From the NCBI GenBank assembly GCA_964249915.1, contig CAXUEL010000176.1:1-7092 (forward strand): 7,092 nt of DNA, in the 5' to 3' direction. The stretch is from Lichenicola sp964249915. GTDB lineage: Bacteria > Pseudomonadota > Alphaproteobacteria > Acetobacterales > Acetobacteraceae. The notes below the pieces were generated by a model. That model was given only the letters and a program-made list of their open reading frames with translations. It ran no database searches and was not told where the DNA came from. A program made the translations under genes and the position numbers. Below, one piece after another: positions 1 through 5,711 of this stretch (the first letter of the stretch is position 1; each line of letters begins with the position of its first letter).

Positions 1-593
1 CGGCGCTGGAGGCGCGGGCCGAGCAGGAAGCGGCCCAGCCCGTCACCACCCCGCTGGTCGCGGCCCGCGAGGTGCTGCGCGCGATGGGACCGGGCACGCC
101 GATCGTCGACGAGGCGATCGCCACCTCCGCCCCGCTGCGCGACCTGCTGCACGACGAGGTGCCGCGCCGCTACGGCCTGATCCGCGGCGGCGCGCTCGGC
201 TGGGGCCTGCCGGCCGCGGCGGGCTACAGCCTGGGCATCGGCCGCGAGCCGGTGGTCTGCCTGCTGGGCGACGGTGCGGCGATGTACTCGCCGCAGGCGC
301 TGTGGACGATGGCGCACGAACGGCTGCCGGTCACGATCGTGGTGATGAACAACCGCGAGTACAACGTGCTGAAGAACTTCATGCGCGGCCAGTCGCACTA
401 CCTGTCGGCCAGCAGCAACCGGTTCATCGCCATGGACCTGGTCGACCCGGCGATCGACTTCATGGCGCTGGCCGCCAGCATGGGCATCGAGGCGCGCCGG
501 GTGGAGCGTGCCGGCGACATCGCGGACGCGGTGTCGGCCGGCATCGCGTCCGGCCGGCCGAACCTGATCGAGCTGCCGATCAGCGCGGCCTGA
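1..593 (+). CDS. mdlC: Benzoylformate decarboxylase-like ThDP-dependent enzyme, C-terminal part (5' end outside window)
   Basis: The reading frame is open from base 3 and ends with TGA at 591-593, giving about 196 residues; the N-terminal two thirds lie beyond the left edge. Visible is the pyrophosphate-binding domain of thiamine-diphosphate enzymes: a glycine-rich LGWGLPAAAGYSLG segment, then GDG (267-275), 24 residues, and an Asn-Asn pair (348-353), the classic GDG-x(24-28)-NN Mg/ThDP motif. The stretch after GDG (MYSPQALWTMAHERLP) and the following VVMNNREYNVLKNF match benzoylformate decarboxylase better than acetolactate synthase or pyruvate decarboxylase, as I remember these families. 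The expected reaction is benzoylformate to benzaldehyde plus CO2, in the cytoplasm. The catalytic Ser and His residues of the family fall in the missing part, so substrate cannot be confirmed; another 2-oxo acid decarboxylase is possible. A GTG codon at 72 is internal, because homology to the family continues upstream of it in the same frame. Confidence 0.85.
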   Translation, partial: ALEARAEQEAAQPVTTPLVAAREVLRAMGPGTPIVDEAIATSAPLRDLLHDEVPRRYGLIRGGALGWGLPAAAGYSLGIGREPVVCLLGDGAAMYSPQALWTMAHERLPVTIVVMNNREYNVLKNFMRGQSHYLSASSNRFIAMDLVDPAIDFMALAASMGIEARRVERAGDIADAVSAGIASGRPNLIELPISAA

Positions 594-1920
594 CCCGTGC
601 CCCCATTGGCGCCTCCGCCGGCGGGCGCGGCGCCAGCCAGGTCGCCAGCAGGCCGACCGCGGCCATCCCGGCGACGTAGTGCGCCGGGGCGAGCGGGTCC
701 CGGCCGGCCATCCACACCACCAGCAGCGGCGTGACGCCGCCGAACGCCGCATAGGCGACGTTGTAGGACAGCGACACGCCGCTGAAGCGCACCGCGGGCG
801 GGAACGCCCGCACCATCAGCACCGGGGTCAGGCAGACGGCGCCCGCTCCGGCGCCGGCCAGGACGTAGAACAACGGCAGCGCGTTCGGGCACGACCGGGC
901 ACCGAGGTAGAGCGCATAGGTGCCCGACACCAGCAGCAGCAGGACCGGGGCCGCCACGCGGCGCAGGCCCAGCCGGTCGGTGGCGGCGCCGACCGCCACG
1001 GTGGACAGGCACAGCGACAGGCTGCCGAGGAGGTTGGCCAGCAGGGCCTGCCGCGGCGGGATGGCGAACCACCGCTGCAGCAGCGCCGGCGTCATCAGGA
1101 TCACCACCACGATCGCCGCGGTCAGCATCCAGGTGCTGGCCATGGCGGCGAGCACGGCGGCGCCGTGCTCGCGCAGCACGACGCGCACCGGCAGCCGGGG
1201 TGCCGTGGTGCTGGAGCGCAGGGCGGCAAACACCGGGGTCTCCTCCAGCCGGCGACGCAGCGCCATGGCTGCGAAGCCGAACAGGCCGCCGACCAGGAAC
1301 GGCAGCCGCCACCAGCCGGCCGCGACCTGCGCCGGCGTCAGCCAAACGTTCACGAGTGCTGCGGTGAGCGAGCCGAGCAGGATGCCGCCGGTGAGGCCGC
1401 CGGTCATCAGCCCGACCGCGAGCCCGACCCGCTCCGCCGCCGCGTGCTCGGCCACGAACACCCAGCCGCCCGGCGCCTCGCCGCCGATCGCCGCCCCCTG
1501 CAGGATGCGCAGCGCCAGCAGCAGCAGCGGCGCCAGCGGGCCGATCGCGGCATAGGTGGGCAGCAGGCCGATCAGCAGGGTCGGGATCGCCATCAGCAGC
1601 ACGCTCAGGGTGAACACGCGCTTGCGGCCGTGCCGGTCGCCGTGATGGGCCATGAGGATGCCGCCCAGCGGACGGCCGCCGTAGCCGGCGGCGAACAGGC
1701 CAAAGGTTTCGACCTGGCGCAGCCAGTCCGCCTGGCCGGCGGGAAAGAACAGCCGGCCGATCACCAGCGCGAAGAACACGAAGATGACGAAGTCGTAGAA
1801 CTCGAGCACGCCGCCCAGCGAGGCCAGCGCCAGGGCCCGGATCTCGGCGCGCGCCAGCGGGGTGCGGGTCGGAACGCTCCCCGGGGTGGCCGTCGCCGTG
1901 CTGTTTGCAGCGTCCGACAT
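580..1920 (-). CDS. MFS transporter, metabolite:H+ symporter (MHS) type
   Basis: A 446-residue inner-membrane transporter with about 12 hydrophobic segments. MHS-family hallmarks are clear: FYDF at 41-44 in the first helix, the loop 2-3 motif GDRHGRKR at 94-101, RILQGAAIGGE at 138-148, the RRRLEETPVF segment at 222-231 after helix 6, a second-half DRLGLRR at 315-321, and the RFSGVSLSYNVAYAAFGG segment near 378-394. Length fits the family, whose known members carry alpha-ketoglutarate, shikimate, proline/betaine or aromatic acids with protons; the substrate cannot be read from sequence. I chose ATG at 1920-1918. The frame stays open to 2121, but that extra N-terminal stretch is basic, low-complexity and unlike the family. 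The ribosome binding site before 1920 is weak. The 3' end overlaps the convergent decarboxylase gene by 14 bp. An aromatic or 2-oxo acid substrate is a guess from that neighbour only. Confidence 0.9.
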   Translation of the reverse strand: MSDAANSTATATPGSVPTRTPLARAEIRALALASLGGVLEFYDFVIFVFFALVIGRLFFPAGQADWLRQVETFGLFAAGYGGRPLGGILMAHHGDRHGRKRVFTLSVLLMAIPTLLIGLLPTYAAIGPLAPLLLLALRILQGAAIGGEAPGGWVFVAEHAAAERVGLAVGLMTGGLTGGILLGSLTAALVNVWLTPAQVAAGWWRLPFLVGGLFGFAAMALRRRLEETPVFAALRSSTTAPRLPVRVVLREHGAAVLAAMASTWMLTAAIVVVILMTPALLQRWFAIPPRQALLANLLGSLSLCLSTVAVGAATDRLGLRRVAAPVLLLLVSGTYALYLGARSCPNALPLFYVLAGAGAGAVCLTPVLMVRAFPPAVRFSGVSLSYNVAYAAFGGVTPLLVVWMAGRDPLAPAHYVAGMAAVGLLATWLAPRPPAEAPMGARVRPR

Positions 1921-2244
1921 GCCGCCCGTGTCCCGCAAAACCTGCACCGGCACAAGCCGTGCGGCGCCGGTCGCCCCGCGGCGCGGCCCGTCGCCCGCGA
2001 ACGGCTCGGCGCCCAGATGGGGCCGCCCAGGCGGGGCCGTCCGGGTCGGTATGCGCTGCCCGGGCGACAACCGCACCTGGCGCCCGTCATCGCCTCGTCG
2101 CGTCGCTGCCTGTCGCGTCATGCGCGTCCCCGGGGCACGACCGGCGAGGCTGACGGGATCGCCGCCGAGGACGTCGCCGCCTGCGTGTTGCAGCCGACCG
2201 GTTCGCGGTGACCGCTGCCGACGCTGCCTGGTGGCGGCCCCGCG
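1921..2244. other. Intergenic region between the que operon end and the MFS gene
   Basis: No convincing gene is present. Open frames on both strands here are Arg/Pro/Gly-rich without any recognisable motif and behave like G/C-rich chance frames. The region should hold the MFS promoter and the end of the que operon transcript, but I cannot point to a clear promoter. The only inverted repeats seen are short: CCGCC-CA-GGCGG at 2023-2034 and GCGGT-G-ACCGC at 2205-2215. Neither is followed by a T run on the minus strand, so neither is called a terminator. Confidence 0.6.
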
Positions 2245-3012
2245 TCAGGGCGCCAGCGTCGCCCTGGCGAGGGTCAGGGTGGCGGTGCCGAACAGCGGGC
2301 TTTCGAAGGTCGCGCGCACCGCGGCGATCGGGGCGCCCGGGACCGGGGCGGCCAGCCAGGCGCTGCCGTGCAGCGGCCGCATCAGGCGGGCGCGGTTGGC
2401 GTCGTGCAGGAAGCCGCCGAGCTGCCGGCTGGTGAAGTCGCAGCGCAGCGCCGGTCCGGAGAATCCGGCGCCGGATGGGTCCGGCACCGCCTCGGTGCCG
2501 ACCGTGCGCGCGTCCAGCCGGGACAGGCGGTGGCCGTCGAACAGGAGGGCGGTGCCGTCGCAGCGTCCGGTCTCGGCCACCTGCCGCGACAGGCCGACGA
2601 TGGCGCTCAGCGTGTCGATGCTGCCCCGCGCGTCCGCCGGCGGCACCGGGTCGCGTTCAGGCTCCGCGGGCAGCGAGACCTCCACCACCGGGTCATGCGC
2701 CGGGTAGGCGATCTGCGTGGTCCGGTCGGCGCCGCGGGAGCGGCCGGTGCTGGCGTAGCGATCCGGCCGGACCCGGGTGCCGTCGAACCGCCCGGAGGCG
2801 ACGCTGGTGACGTCGCTGTGCGCCAGCACCCCGATCAGCCCGACGGTGCGGCTGTGCGCGGTGATCGCGTAGCCGGCCGAGGTGAGCTGCGTGCGCGTGC
2901 CCACGTCGAGCAGGTGGAAGCCGTGGCTCGACAGGGCATAGTCCGCGTCCAGCGTGGCGGCGTGCGCCGGGGCGGCGAGAACCAGCGCCGCGGCAAGGAG
3001 GCCAGGCCGCAC
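2245..3012 (-). CDS. Secreted DUF3108 domain-containing protein, last gene of the que operon
   Basis: A 255-residue protein of unknown function. Residues 1-18 form a short signal peptide ending AAPAHA, with likely cleavage before A19, so the mature protein should be periplasmic. The rest has the layout I associate with DUF3108: an early YALSSHGFHLLDVG strand pair, YAITAHSRTVGLIG near 48-61, a GTRVRPDRY segment near 78-86, GSIDTLSAIVGL at 130-141, and CDGTALLFDGHRLSRL near 151-166. Two cysteines in the mature part, C151 and C191, could form a disulfide. The start is GTG at 3012-3010: it gives the intact signal peptide and has AGGA five bases upstream. The frame is open further upstream to 3273, but that would overlap queF and bury the signal peptide. 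It begins 8 bp after queF. No known queuosine role exists for this family; co-transcription is its only link to the pathway. Confidence 0.78.
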   Translation of the reverse strand: MRPGLLAAALVLAAPAHAATLDADYALSSHGFHLLDVGTRTQLTSAGYAITAHSRTVGLIGVLAHSDVTSVASGRFDGTRVRPDRYASTGRSRGADRTTQIAYPAHDPVVEVSLPAEPERDPVPPADARGSIDTLSAIVGLSRQVAETGRCDGTALLFDGHRLSRLDARTVGTEAVPDPSGAGFSGPALRCDFTSRQLGGFLHDANRARLMRPLHGSAWLAAPVPGAPIAAVRATFESPLFGTATLTLARATLAP

Positions 3013-3017
3013 GACCG

Positions 3018-3021
3018 TCCT
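3018..3021 (-). promoter_or_regulatory. Ribosome binding site of the DUF3108 gene, overlapping the queF stop
   Basis: On the minus strand the queF TGA (3023-3021) runs directly into AGGA, with one shared base, and then a five-base spacer to the GTG start. This decides the start codon and suggests that translation of the DUF3108 gene is coupled to termination on queF. Confidence 0.6.
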
Positions 3022-3485
3022 CAGCCGCGGCCGCGATAGCCCGGCACGCCCTGGTCGGGCACCCAGACCCCGTCCGGGGGCGCGCCGGTCTGCCAGAACA
3101 CGTCGATCGGCATGCCGCCGCGCGGGTACCAGTAGGCGCCGATCCGCAGCCACAGCGGCGACAGGAGGTCGACCAGCGTGGCCGCCACCTGCACCGAGCA
3201 GCTCTCGTGGAACGCGCCATGGTTGCGGAAGCTGGTCAGGTACAGCTTCAGCGACTTGCTCTCGACGATCCACCGGTCCGGCACGTAGTCGATCACCAGG
3301 TGGGCGAAGTCGGGCTGGCCGGTGACCGGACAGAGCGAGGTGAACTCGGGTGCGGTGAAGCGCACCAGGTAGCGCCGGTCGGGATGCGGCGAGGGGATGC
3401 GCTCCAGGTGCGCCTCGTCCGGGCTGGCGGGAGCAGGCGCGTGGCGCCCGAGCTGGGTCAGCGCCGCGGATCCGTCGTCGCTCAT
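3021..3485 (-). CDS. queF: NADPH-dependent 7-cyano-7-deazaguanine reductase (preQ0 to preQ1)
   Basis: A 154-residue type I (single-domain) QueF, close to the length of the Bacillus subtilis type and far shorter than the two-domain E. coli type. It reduces the nitrile of preQ0 to the aminomethyl group of preQ1 with two NADPH, in the cytoplasm. The catalytic cysteine is C52 in LCPVTGQPD, where it forms the thioimide with substrate; D59 is the proton donor. The QueF motif ESKSLKLY at 75-82 binds NADPH, and H93-E94 in NHGAFHE are the substrate-binding pair. All these residues are present with the expected spacing, so the enzyme should be active. ATG at 3485-3483 has a good AAGGAG site eight bases upstream. 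It lies 16 bp after queD and 8 bp before the DUF3108 gene. QueF commits the pathway to preQ1 and hence to tRNA queuosine. Confidence 0.96.
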   Translation of the reverse strand: MSDDGSAALTQLGRHAPAPASPDEAHLERIPSPHPDRRYLVRFTAPEFTSLCPVTGQPDFAHLVIDYVPDRWIVESKSLKLYLTSFRNHGAFHESCSVQVAATLVDLLSPLWLRIGAYWYPRGGMPIDVFWQTGAPPDGVWVPDQGVPGYRGRG

Positions 3486-3493
3486 CGTCCGCG

Positions 3494-3499
3494 CTCCTT
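3494..3499 (-). promoter_or_regulatory. Ribosome binding site of queF
   Basis: AAGGAG on the minus strand, eight bases before the queF ATG. It fills much of the 16-bp queD-queF gap. It is the best Shine-Dalgarno sequence inside the operon, so queF can probably initiate independently of queD. Confidence 0.7.
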
Positions 3500-3501
3500 G
3501 T

Positions 3502-4011
3502 TCACGCGATGCTCATGTCCGGGCGCCGCCACCAGCCGTCGCGGGCCGGCAGCAGCGACAGCGCGTCGTCGGACACGCTGACCGTGTTGGTCGGCGTTTC
3601 CTCCAGCCGCACGGCGGCGCAGCGCAGCGTCCCGCCGTCGTCGGCCAGGATCGCGCCCAGCTTGGCCATCAGCAGGCAGGCCATCAGCTCGGTGGTCGGA
3701 TCGCCGGGCGTGACCACGATGCGCTCGGCCCGCGTCGGCTCGTGGGTGCGGAACCAGCCGAGCAGCGGGTCGTGCTCGGAGAGCTGCAGCGCGTGGTCCA
3801 GACGCTCGTCGACGAAGCGGTGCCAGCGTGCCTTGGCCTGCTCGAACGGCACCAGCATGTTGACGTGGCCGTCCAGCGGCGCCGGTCGCGCGGCGCGCAG
3901 GTGCACGGTGACGAACTCGTTGTGGCCGTGCGGCAGGGCGCAGGTTTCCGACTGGCCCGCGATCAGCCGGTGCCCCATGGAGAAGCGGCGGGTGAAGTGC
4001 AGCTCAAGCAT
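3502..4011 (-). CDS. queD: 6-carboxy-5,6,7,8-tetrahydropterin synthase, long form
   Basis: A 169-residue member of the PTPS/QueD family, which converts 7,8-dihydroneopterin triphosphate to 6-carboxytetrahydropterin with loss of acetaldehyde and triphosphate. The zinc ligands H14, H28 and H30 and the catalytic C24 are present in SMGHRL and CALPHGHN, with the same C-x3-HGH spacing as E. coli QueD. D72-H73 (ERLDHAL) fit the catalytic Asp-His pair, PTTE at 106-109 fits the conserved PTSE segment, and E138 in LEETP fits the C-terminal substrate-binding Glu. It is about 50 residues longer than the roughly 120-residue E. coli enzyme, with an extra stretch near 80-103 and a C-terminal tail from about 148. 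The usual M-V-x-D-F segment reads M-L-V-P-F here, lacking the Asp. ATG at 4011-4009 overlaps the queC stop by 8 bp. An upstream in-frame start at 4119 would add 36 Ala/Pro-rich residues inside queC and is rejected. Confidence 0.93.
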   Translation of the reverse strand: MLELHFTRRFSMGHRLIAGQSETCALPHGHNEFVTVHLRAARPAPLDGHVNMLVPFEQAKARWHRFVDERLDHALQLSEHDPLLGWFRTHEPTRAERIVVTPGDPTTELMACLLMAKLGAILADDGGTLRCAAVRLEETPTNTVSVSDDALSLLPARDGWWRRPDMSIA

Positions 4012-4732
4012 CGGAGGCGGTTCCGACACGGTAGCGGGTCCAGCCGGCGCGTCGGAGGTCGCAGGCAGGGCAGGTGCCGCAGCCGTAGCCCCAGTCATGA
4101 TGGTGGGTGCGGTCGCCAAGGTAGCAGCTGTGGCTTTCCTCGCGGATCAGGTCGACCAGCGACGTGCCGCCGAGCGCCTCCGCAAGCCGCCAGGTTGCGG
4201 CCTTGTCCAGCCACATCAGCGGGGTGTGCAGCACGAAGCGGCGATCCATGCCGAGGTTGAGCGCCACCTGCAGCGCCTTGATGGTGTCGTCGCGGCAGTC
4301 CGGGTAGCCGGAATAATCGGTCTCGCACATGCCGCCGACCAGGTGGCGCAAGGTCCGGCGGGTCGCCAGGGCGGCGGCGAAGGTCAGGAACAGGAGGTTG
4401 CGGCCGGGCACGAAGGTGTTGGGCAGGCCGTCGGCCCCGAGCGCGATGGTGGCGTCGCGGGTCAGGGCGGTGTCCGACAGCTGCCCCAGCGCGTCGAGCG
4501 ACAGGGTATGGTCCGGCCCCAGCCGCGCGGCCCAGTCGGGGCGGGTGGCGGTCATGCCGGTCCGCAGGGCGTCGCGGCAGGATAGCTCGATCGCGTGGCG
4601 CTGGCCGTAGGAGAAGCCGAGTGTTTCCACCCGCTCGAAGCGATCGAGCGCCCAGGCCAGGCAGGTGGCGGAGTCCTGGCCGCCGGAGAACAGCACCAGC
4701 GCACCGCCCGGCTGCGTGTCCGAAGCGGCCAT
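4004..4732 (-). CDS. queC: 7-cyano-7-deazaguanine (preQ0) synthase
   Basis: A 242-residue QueC, of usual length. It uses ATP and ammonia to turn 7-carboxy-7-deazaguanine into the nitrile preQ0, through an adenylated acid and an amide intermediate, in the cytoplasm. The N-terminal PP-loop SGGQDS lies at 16-21 in ALVLFSGGQDSATCL. FSYGQRHAIEL follows at about 40-50, FVPGRNLLFL is mid-protein, and GGMCETDYSGYPDCR is the family's substrate-binding segment. The C-terminal zinc site is complete: C203, C218, C221 and C224, the last three as CxxCxxC. ATG at 4732-4730 follows the queE stop by one base (TGA-A-ATG) and lacks a strong ribosome binding site of its own, so translational coupling to queE is likely. 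The stop overlaps the queD start as ATGCTTGA. Confidence 0.97.
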   Translation of the reverse strand: MAASDTQPGGALVLFSGGQDSATCLAWALDRFERVETLGFSYGQRHAIELSCRDALRTGMTATRPDWAARLGPDHTLSLDALGQLSDTALTRDATIALGADGLPNTFVPGRNLLFLTFAAALATRRTLRHLVGGMCETDYSGYPDCRDDTIKALQVALNLGMDRRFVLHTPLMWLDKAATWRLAEALGGTSLVDLIREESHSCYLGDRTHHHDWGYGCGTCPACDLRRAGWTRYRVGTASDA

Positions 4733-4733
4733 T

Positions 4734-5366
4734 TCAGGGGATCCCGATCATCTTGTGGGTCTGCAGGCTCAAGCGCCAGCGCGGGTGCGCCAGGCAATAG
4801 GCCACCGCGGCGGCGGTGTTGGCGGCACGCTCGGGGCCGTCCATCGGCTGCAGCCAGAAGTACTGGAACGGGAGCCCGGCCACGCTGTCCGGATCGAGTG
4901 CCGCCTGCGGGAACACCAGCTTCAGCTCGGCGCCGGTGCGCTGCACCAGGGACGCGCCGGCCTTGGGGCTGACGCAGATCCAGTCGATCCCGGGCGGCGC
5001 TTGGAGGGTGCCGTTGGTCTCGACCGCCACCTCGAAGCCGTGTGCGCGGACGGCGCCCAGCAGGGCCGGGTCGAGCTGCAGCAAGGGCTCGCCGCCGGTG
5101 AACACCACGTAGCGGTGCGCCGCACCCCCGGTCCAGCAGGCGGCGATGGCGTCGGCCAGGGATTGCGCGGTGGCGAACCGGCTGCCGCCCTCGCCGTCGG
5201 TGCCGACGAAGTCGGTGTCGCAGAACCGGCAGGTCGCGTCAGCGCGGCCGGCCTCGCGGCCGGACCACAGGTTGCAGCCCGCGAACCGGCAGAACACCGA
5301 GGCGCGCCCCGTCTGCGCCCCCTCGCCCTGGAGGGTCGCGAACATCTCCTTCACCGCGTAGGCCAT
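4734..5366 (-). CDS. queE: 7-carboxy-7-deazaguanine synthase (radical SAM), first gene of the que operon
   Basis: A 210-residue radical SAM enzyme that contracts 6-carboxytetrahydropterin to 7-carboxy-7-deazaguanine, with SAM as cofactor and Mg2+. The cluster motif is the expanded C31-x14-C46-x2-C49 form known for one QueE type, not the standard CxxxCxxC; the three cysteines bind the [4Fe-4S] cluster. KEMFATLQGEG near 7-16 is the usual QueE N-terminus, TGGEP at 90-94 binds SAM, and VETNGT (115-120), CVSPK (131-135) and LQTHKMIGIP at the C-terminus are family segments. I chose ATG at 5366-5364 because the family starts with this sequence. A TTG at 5402 would add 12 residues; neither start has a clear Shine-Dalgarno sequence, so a leaderless or weakly initiated message is possible. 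It is one base from queC. Confidence 0.95.
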   Translation of the reverse strand: MAYAVKEMFATLQGEGAQTGRASVFCRFAGCNLWSGREAGRADATCRFCDTDFVGTDGEGGSRFATAQSLADAIAACWTGGAAHRYVVFTGGEPLLQLDPALLGAVRAHGFEVAVETNGTLQAPPGIDWICVSPKAGASLVQRTGAELKLVFPQAALDPDSVAGLPFQYFWLQPMDGPERAANTAAAVAYCLAHPRWRLSLQTHKMIGIP

Positions 5367-5617
5367 GCGCGGTGATGTCGAGCAGGCGGGCCGCTGGCGC
5401 AAGCGTTATTCAGGCAAGGTCGCTGCAATCCGGACGTGTCGGCTGGAAAGGAGCCGACGGCGCGGCGCACCCTGTTCGTGCTCGTGCGGGGCGCAGGCAT
5501 CTTCGTCGCCGCCGAGGCCGTCCCGGTGCGTGCGGTGACGATCGTCGATCAGGCACCGGATGGGCTCAGGGCACCTGCTCCACTCCCCAGCAACACATCC
5601 AGAAAGGGAACACCCGG
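5367..5617. other. Intergenic region upstream of queE
   Basis: This stretch should hold the promoter of the que operon, reading leftward, but I find no convincing -35/-10 pair. I also see no preQ1 riboswitch: there is no compact hairpin followed by the A-rich pseudoknot tail that this aptamer needs. A perfect 10-bp palindrome, GACGATCGTC, lies at 5537-5546 and could be a protein site, but a single short palindrome is weak evidence. On the plus strand a frame starting at GTG 5436 is open and begins with a hydrophobic run (TLFVLVRGAGIFVAAEAV), but it runs on into antisense of the downstream aminopeptidase gene and has no recognisable domain, so no gene is called. Confidence 0.55.
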
Positions 5618-5648
5618 CAAGGCCGCACTCACCCGCGGAGCGGCCTTG
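5618..5648. repeat. Perfect 9-bp inverted repeat (hairpin 3 of the cluster)
   Basis: CAAGGCCGC at 5618-5626 pairs perfectly with GCGGCCTTG at 5640-5648 across a 13-base loop. On the minus strand it follows directly after the T run that closes the neighbouring composite hairpin. It may be a second terminator, an RNA-stabilising stem, or part of the same dispersed intergenic repeat. Confidence 0.7.
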
Positions 5649-5702
5649 AAAACCCGGGTCTGGGGGCGGCTGCCCCCAGCGGGTCCAGGGCAGAGCCCTG
5701 GG
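5649..5702 (-). terminator. Double-hairpin terminator of the aminopeptidase gene
   Basis: Starting about ten bases after the aminopeptidase stop, two stems lie back to back on the minus strand. The first pairs 5695-5701 with 5685-5691 (GCCCTGG/CCAGGGC) over a three-base loop. The second pairs 5672-5679 with 5660-5667 (GCCCCCAG/CTGGGGGC) over a four-base loop, and is lengthened by ACCCG/CGGGT outer arms (5652-5656 and 5680-5684) with a three-base bulge. Four T residues (5652-5649, minus strand) follow. This is the form of an intrinsic terminator, though the T run is short. Similar hairpin pairs after genes are familiar to me from Acetobacteraceae genomes; this is memory, not a search. Confidence 0.72.
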
Positions 5703-5711
5703 ACTTCACCC

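Noticed and set aside
2018..2040. Inverted repeat around CCGCC-CA-GGCGG as a terminator of the que operon
   Set aside because: The stem is five base pairs with a two-base loop, there is no T run, and it lies over 200 bases beyond the last stop codon.
1921..2121. N-terminal extension of the MFS protein to an ATG at 2121
   Set aside because: The added 67 residues are basic, low-complexity and unlike the family; the ATG at 1920 puts the first helix and the FYDF motif at a normal distance from the N-terminus.
398..2211. Long open frames of several hundred codons in other frames over the MFS gene, on both strands
   Set aside because: Their translations are Arg/Gly/Ala/Gln-rich with no family motifs, and they lie over a transporter with clear MHS signatures; they are G/C-rich shadow frames.
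3013..3273. Start of the DUF3108 protein at 3273
   Set aside because: It would overlap queF over most of its 3' half and place the signal peptide about 87 residues inside the protein; GTG at 3012 has a ribosome binding site and gives an intact signal peptide.
5400..5430. Possible promoter for queE with TTGCAG and GAATAA elements on the minus strand
   Set aside because: The two hexamers are only 11 bases apart, too close for a sigma-70 promoter, and no better -35 partner is seen.
5367..5470. preQ1 riboswitch in front of queE
   Set aside because: No hairpin with the required A-rich pseudoknot tail near the start codon is present on the minus strand.
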